The position numbers were made by a program, and so were the translations under genes. Under the pieces are notes generated by a model. It ran no database searches. It was not told where the DNA came from and saw nothing but the letters and a program-made list of their open reading frames with translations. Shown here piece after piece: positions 17,465 to 27,269 of a stretch of DNA of 64,000 nucleotides (its first letter is position 1; each line of letters begins with the position of its first letter). Source of the stretch: Sporanaerobium hydrogeniformans (lineage in GTDB: Bacteria; Bacillota; Clostridia; Lachnospirales; Cellulosilyticaceae); NCBI RefSeq assembly GCF_002735925.1, contig NZ_PEDL01000002.1, forward strand, positions 248,001 through 312,000, written 5' to 3'.

Positions 17465-18239
17465 GAAGAAAATGCTTTTATACATAATAGGAGTAAGTAT
17501 GCTATTTTTTTCATTTATTAATATTACATATGGAAATCCTATTGAATCTGCTGGCTTACCAGGTATTAATATATCAATCGATAAGGCGAACTCCCCACAA
17601 GAGGTAAGTAGTAGTCTGCAAATCATTTTTATTATTACAATCCTTGCTCTAGCACCGTCAATTTTAATTATGATGACGGCTTTTTTGCGTATTATCATTA
17701 CATTACATTTTTTAAGGGCAGCTATCGGTACGCAGACAATGCCTTCTAATCAAATCTTAATTGGGCTTGCCTTGTTTTTAACATTTTTTGTAATGAGTCC
17801 TGTATTTTCGGAAATAAAAACAAATGCTCTAGAGCCCTATCAGCGACAAGAAATTACTCAACAAGCTGCTCTAGAGCGAGGAGTAGAGCCTCTTAAAGGT
17901 TTTATGCTTAAACAGACGCGAGATGAAGATATTAAATTGTTTATGGACTTATCAGGAAGAGAACCTTTAGAAGATGATTCGAATCTTGAAAAGCAGCTTC
18001 CATTACATATTGTTGTACCAGCTTTTATTATTAGTGAATTACGTGCAGGATTTATTATCGGTTTCTTACTTTATTTACCTTTTATTGTAATTGATATGGT
18101 AGTGGCGTCCACTCTTATGTCCATGGGGATGATGATGTTACCACCAGTTATGATTTCCTTACCTTTTAAGATTTTACTTTTCATATTAGTTGATGGATGG
18201 AATTTGATTATTGCCCAGCTTATTCAAACATTTCAGTAG
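17454..18239 (+). CDS. fliP: Flagellar export gate protein FliP
   Basis: FliP forms the core of the type III export pore with FliQ and FliR. A cleavable signal peptide is likely (residues 1-27, KKMLLYIIGVSMLFFSFINI). The mature protein has four membrane helices and the family segments TAFLRIIITLHFLRAAIGTQ, IVVPAFIISELRAGFIIGFL and MSMGMMMLPPVMISLPFKIL. The 261-residue length is usual. The start overlaps fliO; the AGGTAAAAAAAC stretch within fliO gives a modest binding site, so translation may be coupled. Confidence 0.95.
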   Translation: MRNKKKMLLYIIGVSMLFFSFINITYGNPIESAGLPGINISIDKANSPQEVSSSLQIIFIITILALAPSILIMMTAFLRIIITLHFLRAAIGTQTMPSNQILIGLALFLTFFVMSPVFSEIKTNALEPYQRQEITQQAALERGVEPLKGFMLKQTRDEDIKLFMDLSGREPLEDDSNLEKQLPLHIVVPAFIISELRAGFIIGFLLYLPFIVIDMVVASTLMSMGMMMLPPVMISLPFKILLFILVDGWNLIIAQLIQTFQ

Positions 18240-18250
18240 GAGGATTGAAT

Positions 18251-18517
18251 ATGGAAGAACTAGTAATAGATATAATGCGTGAAACCTTATTAACTATTAT
18301 TAAGGTTTCTTTACCTGTTTTACTAACAGGATTAAGTGTAGGATTAGTTGTGAGTATTTTTCAGACAGCTACATCTATCCAAGAACAAACATTAGCATTT
18401 ATTCCTAAAATTATAGCTACTTTTATGGCAATCATTTTATTTGGTGGATGGATGATGAATACATTAATTGGTTTTACTACGCGAATTATAAGTAGTTTTA
18501 GTAATTTTATAGCCTAG
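18251..18517 (+). CDS. fliQ: Flagellar export gate protein FliQ
   Basis: FliQ is an 88-residue two-helix subunit of the export pore. It shows MRETLLTIIKVSLPVLLTGL and GLVVSIFQTATSIQEQTLAF, the family signature, followed by a second helix. TAGGAGGATT is 6-8 bases before the ATG at 18251. The open frame extends upstream into fliP, but that part has no ribosome binding site and no similarity. Confidence 0.94.
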   Translation: MEELVIDIMRETLLTIIKVSLPVLLTGLSVGLVVSIFQTATSIQEQTLAFIPKIIATFMAIILFGGWMMNTLIGFTTRIISSFSNFIA

Positions 18518-18532
18518 ATGAAGGACAAACTT

Positions 18533-19315
18533 ATGGAAGAGTTAATGAGTTTATATAAGGATATAGATATTTTTTTACTCGTATTTTGCAGGATTATTTG
18601 TGCCTTTATTTTTTTGCCAGTAACAGAGGAATCCAAAATTCCACCTCTAGCTTTATCAGGACTTAGTGCAATCCTAGCACTTATTACAATTTATACGGGT
18701 CAAGTAACAAAGCCAATCTATAATCCTACATTACTAGGGTATACTTTTGTTATTGTTAAAGAATGTATGGTAGGACTTATTATTAGTTTTGGAATGAAGA
18801 TTTTTTTTCAAGTTTATTATTTTATGGGAATGCTGTTCGGAATGCAAAGTGGAATGTCAATGAGTCAACTTTATGATCCTGCTGCAGGTGCACAAGTACC
18901 TACTATTGGTCGTTTTTACATGTTGGGCTTTAGTGTGATTTTTATACTAAGTGGAGGATATGAGTGGTTTATAACAATACTTATTGATTCCTATAAGAAA
19001 ATTCCTATTGATCAAGCTGTTTTTGGGCCTCATGTAATGAAAGCTATAGTTGAAGCAATTTCAAATTATTGGTTAATTAGCTTTAAACTGACAATGCCTA
19101 TTTTAGGTGTTTTACTCATTATTGATTGGGGCTTAGGAATATTAGCACGTACTGTACCTCAAATGAATATGTTCATCATCGGTATTCCACTTAAAATGCT
19201 TGTTTTATTTTTCTTACTTATTGTAACACTAGGTCTATTTACTGTATTTAATGACATTATTTTAGATGAGCTAATAGGTACTGTAATGAGTTTAATACAA
19301 GGAATGATATCATGA
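18533..19315 (+). CDS. fliR: Flagellar export gate protein FliR
   Basis: FliR completes the FliPQR pore. The 260-residue protein is polytopic with segments IFLLVFCRIICAFIFLPVT, GLIISFGMKIFFQVYYFMGM and GMQSGMSMSQLYDPAAGAQV, the last being the family signature. I chose ATG 18533 because AAGGAC (18521-18526) lies 6-7 bases upstream; ATG 18518, directly after the fliQ stop, is possible. The 3' end overlaps flhB by four bases. Confidence 0.93.
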   Translation: MEELMSLYKDIDIFLLVFCRIICAFIFLPVTEESKIPPLALSGLSAILALITIYTGQVTKPIYNPTLLGYTFVIVKECMVGLIISFGMKIFFQVYYFMGMLFGMQSGMSMSQLYDPAAGAQVPTIGRFYMLGFSVIFILSGGYEWFITILIDSYKKIPIDQAVFGPHVMKAIVEAISNYWLISFKLTMPILGVLLIIDWGLGILARTVPQMNMFIIGIPLKMLVLFFLLIVTLGLFTVFNDIILDELIGTVMSLIQGMIS

Positions 19316-20448
19316 GAAATGAGTGTGTAGAGGTAAAACAACTTTATTTTTTAAATTTAACCTTTTTTTCAGCGGAGGATGAAGGTAGAACAGAAAAGGC
19401 AACAGATAAAAAACGGGAGGATGCTAGAAAAAAAGGACAAGTAGCTAAGAGCCAGGAACTCAATACAGCCGTACTCATTGTAGGTTTTTGTGCATTTATG
19501 TTAGTTTTAGCAGGCTATATGTTAAACAATATAGAGCAGATGGTGACCATTTCAATTAATGGTTGGACAGAAGCTTTAAAACAAACAGAAGTGAATTATT
19601 TTTATAACTTAACTGGAAAAGCTATAATGGATATTATTATAACTTCTGCCCCGTTATGGGGAGGCTTATTTTTAATAGCTTTTCTAATATGTTACATTCA
19701 AGTAGGCTATAAGCCAAGTGGTAAACCTTTTGAACCTAAATTTTCAAAAATGGATCCTCTATCAGGATTGAAAAGAATTTTTTCTGCAGAGTCAGGTTTT
19801 AAATTACTTATTTCTGTGGGAAAAGTTATTATTCTAGGTTACATTGTTTATTCCATTATTCAGTCACGTATCCCTACTTTCTTAAAGTTTTATGATTTTG
19901 CGCCACGTCAGATTTTATTTAATTTAGGAAGCACCGTTATTTATATAGGCTTTTATGTAGGAGGAGCTTTTCTTATATTATCCGTATTAGATTATTTGTA
20001 TCAAAAGCATAAACATGAAGAGAGTATTAAAATGACAAAGCAAGAAGTGAAAGAGGAATATAAAAACATGGAAGGTGACCCGCAAATAAAAGGAAAAATC
20101 AAACAAAAAATGAGAGAAGCTTCAATGAAACGTATGATGCAAGCCGTGCCTGAAGCAGATGTTATTATTACAAACCCAACGCACTTTGCAGTAGCTATTA
20201 AGTATGATGCTGAAAAAAACAGTGCGCCTATTGTTACTGCAAAGGGTGTAGATTATGTAGCACAAAAAATTAAAGAAAAAGCAAAAGAATCGCATATACA
20301 AATTGTAGAAAATAAACCGTTAGCACGTGCGCTTTATTATACAGTTGATTTGGGAAAAGAAGTGCCACCAGAGTTATACGGTGCAGTAGCAGAAGTACTG
20401 GCATTTGTGTATAACCTCAATCAGAAGAAAGTAGATAGGAGGAAATAA
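19312..20448 (+). CDS. flhB: Flagellar export switch protein FlhB
   Basis: FlhB controls the change of export from rod/hook to filament substrates. The N-terminus has the RTEKATDKKREDARKKGQVA motif common to the family. Four membrane helices follow (about residues 50-70, 100-125, 160-185, 200-225). The cytosolic domain has the linker MTKQEVKEEYKNMEGDPQIK and the autocleavage site NPTH in ITNPTHFAVAIKYD, then the PLARALYYTVDLGKEVP end. 378 residues. AAGGA lies 7 bases before the ATG, which overlaps the fliR stop. Confidence 0.95.
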   Translation: MRNECVEVKQLYFLNLTFFSAEDEGRTEKATDKKREDARKKGQVAKSQELNTAVLIVGFCAFMLVLAGYMLNNIEQMVTISINGWTEALKQTEVNYFYNLTGKAIMDIIITSAPLWGGLFLIAFLICYIQVGYKPSGKPFEPKFSKMDPLSGLKRIFSAESGFKLLISVGKVIILGYIVYSIIQSRIPTFLKFYDFAPRQILFNLGSTVIYIGFYVGGAFLILSVLDYLYQKHKHEESIKMTKQEVKEEYKNMEGDPQIKGKIKQKMREASMKRMMQAVPEADVIITNPTHFAVAIKYDAEKNSAPIVTAKGVDYVAQKIKEKAKESHIQIVENKPLARALYYTVDLGKEVPPELYGAVAEVLAFVYNLNQKKVDRRK

Positions 20449-20450
20449 AG

Positions 20451-22490
20451 ATGAAGTTCAAATCAGGAGATATTTTACTAGGGATTTTTGTAATTGGTGT
20501 TATTTTCCTAGTTATTATTCCATTACCAGACTTTATATTAAGTTTGCTTATGATTATAAATATTTCTATTGCAGCTATGATTTTATTAAGTGCTTTATTT
20601 TCTAAAGAATCTTTGGATTTATCTTTATTCCCAACTATGCTTCTTTTAACAACACTTTTTAGATTGGGACTAAATATTTCATCTACTCGTTTGATTCTTC
20701 AAAATGGTTATGCAGGTGAAGTTGTACAAGCTTTCGGAGAATTCGTAGCTGGTGGAGATATTGTTATCGGTGCCGTTATCTTTATTATTATTACTATTGT
20801 AAACTTTAAGGTTATTACAAAAGGTTCTGAGCGTGTAGCAGAGGTTACAGCTCGATTCACATTAGATGCTATGCCAGGAAAACAAATGGCTATTGATGCA
20901 GATCTTAATACGGGTTTTATTGATGAAACGCAGGCAAAAGAGAGAAGAAAAAAAATTCAAGATGAAGCTGCTTTTTTTGGAGCTATGGATGGTGCTTCTA
21001 AATTTGTAAAGAATGATGCGGTGGTGGGGCTTTTTATTACAGGTGTTAATATTGTAGGTGGACTTATTATCGGTATGGTAATGAAGGATATGGCATTTAT
21101 GGATGCTCTCCAAAAATATACAATTGTAACAATTGGTGATGGACTTGTAAGTTCTATACCTGCTCTGTTTATTTCAACAGGAACAGGTATCCTTGTTACA
21201 AAGACGAACACAGATGATGGGATGAGTAGCATTATTCTTAAGCAGTTAGTTTACTCCCCTATTGTTTTATATGTAGTAGGGATTACGCTTGTAGCACTTG
21301 GATTATTTACACCGATGGGACCTCTTGTTACCTTTCCTATTGCTATTGTTTGGTTTGTTATAGCTTTTCGATTTTCAAACAAGAAAAAAGTATCAGCTAT
21401 TGAATCTGCTATAGATGAAAAGGATGAACAAGCAGAAGAAATAAGGAAACCAGAAAATGTTATTTCACTCCTTCAAGTAGATCCAATAGAGTTAGAATTT
21501 GGATATGGAATTATCCCTTTAGCTGATGTAAACCAAGGAGGAGACCTTTTAGATCGAGTTGTTATGATTAGAAGGCAAATTGCGCTAGAATTAGGAAGTA
21601 TTGTGCCAATTGTCCGTTTAAGAGACAACATTCAACTTGCTCCTAATGCTTATAGTATAAAGATTAAAGGTGTAGAAGTAGCAAAAGGAGAAATTCTCTT
21701 TGATCATTATATGGCCATGAACCCAGGTTATGTGGAAGAAGAAATAGATGGTATCCAGACAATGGAGCCAGCCTTTGGTTTGCCAGCTCTTTGGATAACA
21801 GAGATGCAGCGTGAAAAAGCAGAAATTAAAGGATATACTGTTGTAGATTGTCCATCTATTATAGCAACACATTTAACAGAAGTCATTAAAGCACATCTAC
21901 ATGAATTACTTAGTAGGCAAGATGTTAAGACACTTATTAACCATGTTAATGAAACACATTCTACGCTTATAGAGGAATTAACACCTAAGCTATTAAGTGT
22001 AGGGGACATTCAAAAGGTACTTAGTAATTTATTGAAAGAAGGAATATCTATACGCGATCTGGTAACAATTTGTGAAATATTAGCAGACTATGCTCCGACT
22101 ATTCGTGACACAGATGTTCTAACAGAATACGTGAGACAGGGCCTTTCTAGGGCTATCTCTAAAAAAATATTTATGGAGGGAACTAATCAGGTTATTACAC
22201 TTGACCCAGCTGTTGAACAACAGATAATGGAACATGTTCAGCATACAGAGCAAGGTGCTTATGTGGCTCTAGACCCTAAAACAATTCAAAGTATTGTTAT
22301 GCAACTAAAAAAGGAAATTGCCAAGTTAACGACAATTGGATTACAACCTATTATCTTAACTTCCCCCATTGTACGTATTTATTTTAAACAGTTAACTGAG
22401 CAGTACATACCAGATTTAATTGTAATTTCTTATAATGAAATTGAACAAAGTGTAGAAATACAGTCAATAGGAATGGTGAGTATAGCATGA
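20451..22490 (+). CDS. flhA: Flagellar export protein FlhA
   Basis: FlhA forms the nonameric export gate ring and uses the ion gradient. The N-terminal half has eight membrane helices and the FHIPEP motif region, seen as RFTLDAMPGKQMAIDADLNT (about residues 138-157) with FAEVTAR before it. The C-terminal cytosolic half (from about residue 330) docks export chaperones and includes GIIPLADVNQGGDLLDRVVM. The 679-residue length is usual. AGGAGG lies in the 3' end of flhB, 7 bases before the ATG. It overlaps flhF by four bases. Confidence 0.96.
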   Translation: MKFKSGDILLGIFVIGVIFLVIIPLPDFILSLLMIINISIAAMILLSALFSKESLDLSLFPTMLLLTTLFRLGLNISSTRLILQNGYAGEVVQAFGEFVAGGDIVIGAVIFIIITIVNFKVITKGSERVAEVTARFTLDAMPGKQMAIDADLNTGFIDETQAKERRKKIQDEAAFFGAMDGASKFVKNDAVVGLFITGVNIVGGLIIGMVMKDMAFMDALQKYTIVTIGDGLVSSIPALFISTGTGILVTKTNTDDGMSSIILKQLVYSPIVLYVVGITLVALGLFTPMGPLVTFPIAIVWFVIAFRFSNKKKVSAIESAIDEKDEQAEEIRKPENVISLLQVDPIELEFGYGIIPLADVNQGGDLLDRVVMIRRQIALELGSIVPIVRLRDNIQLAPNAYSIKIKGVEVAKGEILFDHYMAMNPGYVEEEIDGIQTMEPAFGLPALWITEMQREKAEIKGYTVVDCPSIIATHLTEVIKAHLHELLSRQDVKTLINHVNETHSTLIEELTPKLLSVGDIQKVLSNLLKEGISIRDLVTICEILADYAPTIRDTDVLTEYVRQGLSRAISKKIFMEGTNQVITLDPAVEQQIMEHVQHTEQGAYVALDPKTIQSIVMQLKKEIAKLTTIGLQPIILTSPIVRIYFKQLTEQYIPDLIVISYNEIEQSVEIQSIGMVSIA

Positions 22491-23620
22491 GAATTTTAAA
22501 GATTAAAGGAAAGAGTGAAGAAATTATTTACGAACAAATAAAGAAGGAATATGGTGAATCAGCTCTTATTTTAAGCACACAAAAAGAAAAGGAGAAAGGG
22601 ATTTTAAATTGGTTTAGACCTACTAAAACGGTAGTAACAGTAGCTGTTCCAGAAAATGAACCTACTTTCGCTGAAAAACTAGAAGAAAAAGTTAATCAAA
22701 ATCAAACATTAGGAGAGCCCTTTCATATTTCTATGGAGATGTTAAATGCATTAAAAATTCAAATGAATGAAATGCAGGCTTCACTTGCTAAGCTTAGTCA
22801 TGTTGAAGGGAATGATACGAATAAGAAGTTTTTAGAGTACTCAGAAGCGGATAAGATGAAAGATTTATTAAATAAAAAATTAATTGAGCAAGGCCTTCAA
22901 CAAGAAGTTATAGATAAACTTATGAGGGACAATCAAGAAGAAGATATAGAAGGAATCGTAAGATTTTTTTATAGCCGAGTGGAGGAGTTACTAACTCAAT
23001 CTGTAGATAATAGTAGGATGTTACCTAAAGTTGTTTTTTTTGTAGGTCCTACAGGAGTAGGAAAAACGACAACAATTGCTAAACTTACAGCTGATTATGT
23101 ACTGAATAGGAATAAAAAGGTTGTACTATTTACTTCAGATACATACCGCATTGCAGCTATTGACCAATTAAAGACTTATGCAGATATTTTAGGTGTTAGT
23201 ATTGAGATCATTTATGAAGAAAAAGAGCTTTTACATTATCTTGATAAGTGGCAAGATATAGATCATATTTTTATTGATACAGCAGGACGCTCTCATAAGA
23301 ATGTAGAGCAACTTAAAGATGTTAAATTTTTAATTGATAGTGTGTCTGAGAAAGAAGTGCTCTTAGTAATGAATGCAAGTACAGCCTATAAAGATGTTAA
23401 GAAGATTATAGAAACCTATGAGGGTTTATGTGGTGAGTTTAAGCTTATTATTACTAAACTAGATGAAACGGATCAAATAGGTAATATTTTAAATATTGCA
23501 TATAGCTCTCAAAAACCTATCCTCTATTTAACGGTAGGGCAAAATGTGCCAGCTGATATTATAACTTTTGAGGTAGAACGTTACACAAGTGATTTATTAG
23601 GGAGAATAAACTATGAATGA
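22487..23620 (+). CDS. flhF: Flagellar SRP-like GTPase FlhF
   Basis: FlhF is a SIMIBI-class GTPase that sets number and position of flagella with FlhG. An N-terminal B domain (residues 1-100) precedes the NG domain: Walker A GPTGVGKTTTIAKL (about residue 186), DTYRIAAIDQLKTYA, the DTAGR motif (IDTAGRSHKN) and TKLDETDQIGN. 377 residues. ATGA overlap with flhA and an 8-base overlap with flhG show tight coupling. Confidence 0.94.
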   Translation: MRILKIKGKSEEIIYEQIKKEYGESALILSTQKEKEKGILNWFRPTKTVVTVAVPENEPTFAEKLEEKVNQNQTLGEPFHISMEMLNALKIQMNEMQASLAKLSHVEGNDTNKKFLEYSEADKMKDLLNKKLIEQGLQQEVIDKLMRDNQEEDIEGIVRFFYSRVEELLTQSVDNSRMLPKVVFFVGPTGVGKTTTIAKLTADYVLNRNKKVVLFTSDTYRIAAIDQLKTYADILGVSIEIIYEEKELLHYLDKWQDIDHIFIDTAGRSHKNVEQLKDVKFLIDSVSEKEVLLVMNASTAYKDVKKIIETYEGLCGEFKLIITKLDETDQIGNILNIAYSSQKPILYLTVGQNVPADIITFEVERYTSDLLGRINYE

Positions 23621-24491
23621 TCAAGCAGAGCAATTAAGAAAAATGGTTTCTTCAAATAAAGAAGTGAGGCCTATAGGTAATATGAAAATAGTTACTATTG
23701 CCAGTGGAAAAGGGGGGGTAGGTAAAAGTAACTTTGTAGTTAATTTAGCTCTATGTCTCAAGACATTAGGAAAATCTCCCATTATATTAGATGCAGACTT
23801 TGGTTTAGCAAATGTGGAAATTATATTAGGAGAGCGACCAAAGTATAATATGGCACAGCTTATTAATGAAGAATGTCAATTAAAAGATTTAGTTACTCAA
23901 AGTAAATATGATATTTCTTTTATATCTGGTGGATCAGGAATTAAAGAAATGATGTTTTTACCCAATGAAAAGATAGAAGAAATAGGGAAAGCACTTGTAT
24001 ATTTAGAAGATATGACAGATATGTTACTTATTGATACAGGTGCAGGTATCAACGATATCGTACTAAAGTTCTGCATGTTAGCTCATGAAATTTTTATCAT
24101 TGTTACACCAGAGCCTACATCTATAACGGATGCTTATGCACTTATTAAAACATTAATAGCTACACTACCTATTAAACCAGAGATTAAAATAGTAATTAAT
24201 AAGGCTGAAAATAGAGAAGAGGCATATGATGTATTTAATAAATTATCCTATGTGACAAAGAGTTTTTTAAAGACAACAATAAATTATGCAGGTTTTGTGC
24301 CATATGATGAATTAATTTTAGCTGCAGTAAAGAGACAAATTCCTATTTTCTTACATGATAAAAAAGCAAAAGCAAGTACAGCATATTATCAAATTGCTCA
24401 AAGTCTGTTACAAGATAGTCAAACAATAAATAAAATAGATGAGCAAAAGATAAGTTGGGTACAGCGTTTTAAAAAAATATTTTCACATTAA
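23613..24491 (+). CDS. flhG: MinD-like ATPase FlhG (YlxH)
   Basis: FlhG limits flagellar number and stimulates FlhF. It is a ParA/MinD ATPase with a deviant Walker A ASGKGGVGKSNFVVNLA (about residues 31-47), LDADFGLANVEIILG, and the Walker B region MLLIDTGAGINDIV. The N-terminus has a Q-E-rich segment (DQAEQLRKMV) that matches the FlhF-activating peptide of the family. An amphipathic C-terminal helix (VQRFKKIFSH) may bind the membrane. 292 residues. Confidence 0.93.
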   Translation: MNDQAEQLRKMVSSNKEVRPIGNMKIVTIASGKGGVGKSNFVVNLALCLKTLGKSPIILDADFGLANVEIILGERPKYNMAQLINEECQLKDLVTQSKYDISFISGGSGIKEMMFLPNEKIEEIGKALVYLEDMTDMLLIDTGAGINDIVLKFCMLAHEIFIIVTPEPTSITDAYALIKTLIATLPIKPEIKIVINKAENREEAYDVFNKLSYVTKSFLKTTINYAGFVPYDELILAAVKRQIPIFLHDKKAKASTAYYQIAQSLLQDSQTINKIDEQKISWVQRFKKIFSH

Positions 24492-24602
24492 GGATTAAGT
24501 CTTTTTTTCTGATAGTTATCAATAATGCATATAAATAAAAAATAATAAGATGTATAATAGAATGTATAAATAGAGGTTATTTAATATTTTAGGAGACAGA
24601 AT

Positions 24603-25235
24603 ATGAAGGTGAATAGACAAATAGATTCTGGATGGGTGGGAGAAGATGGCACAACTTATGAGTATATTGTAACCATAGGTATTTCTACAGGCGGTCCTAA
24701 ATTACTTAATCAATTAGTAACACTAATAGACGAAAAATTGCCTGCTACTTATGTAATTGCACAACATATGCCAGATGGTTTTACAAAGCCGTTAGCAGAA
24801 CGACTCAATGCGATGAGTGAGCTTGTCGTAAAAGAAGCTGAAGAGGGGGATAAACTGAAACGGGGTGTTATTTATATTGCACCTGGAGGAAAGCAGTTAC
24901 GAATTGTGAATAATATTAACCCTCAAATAGCAATTATGGAGGATGCACTTTTTAAGGGGGCAAAGCCTTCCGTTAATATTATGATGGAATCATTGGCTTC
25001 ATTAAAATTAAATAATAAAAAAATAATTGCCATTATTATGACAGGAATGGGTAATGATGGACTAGAAGGCGTTAAATCGTTAAAGCTAAAGCAAGATTGT
25101 AAAGTGATTGCTCAAGACCAAGCTACTTCAACAGTTTACGGTATGCCAAAGGCGATTATTAATGCAGAATTAGCAGACTACATTGTACCAGCAGATAAAA
25201 TTGCGCAAACAATTAAAAAGATAGTGGGGGATTAA
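24603..25235 (+). CDS. cheB: Receiver-less chemotaxis methylesterase CheB
   Basis: CheB removes methyl groups from, or deamidates, chemoreceptor glutamates. The 210 residues hold only the catalytic domain: Ser28 in GISTGGPKLL, His55 in AQHMPDGFTKPLAERLN and Asp152 in IMTGMGNDGLEG form the expected triad. The normal N-terminal CheY-like receiver and linker (about 140 residues) are missing, and the 111-base gap upstream has no room for them. A short N-terminal tail of about 20 residues replaces it. Its activity therefore cannot be switched by CheA phosphorylation in the usual way. The stop is one base before cheA. A possible -10 box (TATAAT, 24553-24558) upstream has no good -35. Confidence 0.9.
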   Translation: MKVNRQIDSGWVGEDGTTYEYIVTIGISTGGPKLLNQLVTLIDEKLPATYVIAQHMPDGFTKPLAERLNAMSELVVKEAEEGDKLKRGVIYIAPGGKQLRIVNNINPQIAIMEDALFKGAKPSVNIMMESLASLKLNNKKIIAIIMTGMGNDGLEGVKSLKLKQDCKVIAQDQATSTVYGMPKAIINAELADYIVPADKIAQTIKKIVGD

Positions 25236-25236
25236 A

Positions 25237-27258
25237 ATGGATGTTAGTCAATACTTACAAATGTTTATTGAAGAATCAAAAGACAATCTACAAAGGTTAA
25301 ACGAAAATTTATTAAAATTAGAGAATACACCCGAAGATATTCAAACACTTAATGAAATATTTAGAGTAGCTCATACCTTAAAAGGTATGGCTGGGACCAT
25401 GGGTTTTACTAGGATGCAGAAATTAACCCATAATATCGAGAATGTTTTATCTGAAATTAGAACAGGAAAAATTAAAGTAAATAGTAATATGCTAGATACA
25501 TTATTTCAGTGTTTAGATGCTCTTGAGAATTATGTAGAAGAAATTATAAATACAGCAGGAGAGGGTACAGAAGATTATGCCCAATTAATCAGTGAATTAG
25601 AAAGAATAGTTAATCAGAAAAAAGAGGAAGTAGTAGAAACAAGCAAAGAAAGAATTATTTCAGCAAGTCCTTCTCATATAGAAATTATAGCTTTACCAGA
25701 AGCGCAAGAAACGATAAAGAATAAAGCTTTAGCAATGGATATGAATGTTTTTCAGGTAAATATTCATCTTTCAGCTAATTGTGTATTGAAATCTGCCAGA
25801 GCTTTTGTTATTTTTACAGACTTAGAGAGAATGGGCGAAATCATTCATTGTATACCAAGTGTGCAAGATATAGAAGATGAGCAATTTGAAGATTCTTTTG
25901 TCATTGTCTTTGTAACTAAGGAATCACAACAGCGTCTTCAAGAAGTTATTTTAGGTGTATCAGAAGTGTCTAATGTAGAAATTGTAGCACTTCATCAAGG
26001 AGTACAGGAAAAAGTAATTACTTCAGCAGAAAGTCAGATAGAAGAAAATCAAGAAACTCATCTGAACTCAGCAGAAGCTAATGCACAACAAAATGGAAAA
26101 CAACAGGTGTCAAGTAAAACAGTAAGAGTAAATATTGATCGGCTTGATACGCTTATGAATTTGGTGAGCGAATTAATCATTGTTAAAACACAGTTAGAAG
26201 GACTCAATGTCAATGTTCAAGATTCAAGTAGTAACTACAATGATTCAGTAGAATATCTTGAAAGGGTAACTACCAGTTTACATGATGCAGTTATGAAAGT
26301 ACGAATGGTACCTGTTGAAACAGTATTCAATCGATTCCCAAGACTTATTAGAGATGTATCTCGTAAGTTAGGAAAAGATATTGAACTTGTTATGTTAGGT
26401 GAGGAAACAGAATTAGACCGAACAGTTATTGATGAAATAGGAGATCCACTTATTCACCTTTTACGTAATGCTGCTGATCATGGACTTGAGACAACTGAAG
26501 CACGAATAGCAAGTGGAAAGCCAAAAAAAGGAACCATTAGGCTTGAAGCTTATCAAGATGGTAATAGCGTTGTTATCGAAGTACAAGATGATGGTAAGGG
26601 CATAGATGTTAGTAAAATTAAAAATAAGGCTATTCAAAAAGGAACAATTACAAAAGAAGAAGCTGGAACAATGTCTGATCAAGAAATAGTAGAACTCTTA
26701 TTTAGACCAAGTTTTAGTACATCAGAAGAAATAACAGATTTGTCTGGTCGTGGAGTTGGTTTAGATGTTGTTAAAAGTAAAATAACAACCCTGGGGGGAC
26801 ATGTTGAGGTACAGACAGAATTAAATAAGGGGAGTATTTTTAGAATACGTTTACCACTGACTTTAGCTATTATTCAGGCACTTATGATTAATATAGGTTC
26901 AGAAAAGTATGCCATCCCACTTAATAACATTCAAAATATTGAGGATGTACGAAAAGAAGATATTAAGCTAGTTCAAAAGCAAGAAGTTATTGTAGTAAGA
27001 GACGAGATCATTCCAATTATTCGTTTACATCGTGTACTAGGTTTACCAGAACAAGAGGATAAGGAGCTAATGATGGGCGTTATTGTGAAGAAGGGAGAAC
27101 GTCAAGTTGGATTTATTATTGATTCTCTCATTGGACAGCAAGAAATAGTTATTAAGTCATTAGGTAAGTATCTAAGTGGAATTGATATTATTGCAGGTGC
27201 TACGATTTTAGGTAATGGTGAAGTAGCATTGATTCTGGATGTTAACTCATTAATATAG
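25237..27258 (+). CDS. cheA: Chemotaxis sensor histidine kinase CheA
   Basis: CheA phosphorylates CheY in response to receptor state. Domains: P1/HPt with phospho-His46 in FRVAHTLKGMAGTMGF; P2 around residues 170-255 for docking CheY; P3 dimerisation from about 290; P4 kinase with N-box HLLRNAADHGLE, G1 VQDDGKGID and G2 GRGVGLDVVK; P5 CheW-like domain from about 540 (ALMINIGSEKYAIPLNNIQ). 673 residues. A GGGGG site lies in the cheB 3' end. Confidence 0.96.
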   Translation: MDVSQYLQMFIEESKDNLQRLNENLLKLENTPEDIQTLNEIFRVAHTLKGMAGTMGFTRMQKLTHNIENVLSEIRTGKIKVNSNMLDTLFQCLDALENYVEEIINTAGEGTEDYAQLISELERIVNQKKEEVVETSKERIISASPSHIEIIALPEAQETIKNKALAMDMNVFQVNIHLSANCVLKSARAFVIFTDLERMGEIIHCIPSVQDIEDEQFEDSFVIVFVTKESQQRLQEVILGVSEVSNVEIVALHQGVQEKVITSAESQIEENQETHLNSAEANAQQNGKQQVSSKTVRVNIDRLDTLMNLVSELIIVKTQLEGLNVNVQDSSSNYNDSVEYLERVTTSLHDAVMKVRMVPVETVFNRFPRLIRDVSRKLGKDIELVMLGEETELDRTVIDEIGDPLIHLLRNAADHGLETTEARIASGKPKKGTIRLEAYQDGNSVVIEVQDDGKGIDVSKIKNKAIQKGTITKEEAGTMSDQEIVELLFRPSFSTSEEITDLSGRGVGLDVVKSKITTLGGHVEVQTELNKGSIFRIRLPLTLAIIQALMINIGSEKYAIPLNNIQNIEDVRKEDIKLVQKQEVIVVRDEIIPIIRLHRVLGLPEQEDKELMMGVIVKKGERQVGFIIDSLIGQQEIVIKSLGKYLSGIDIIAGATILGNGEVALILDVNSLI

Positions 27259-27269
27259 GAGGTGAGAAT

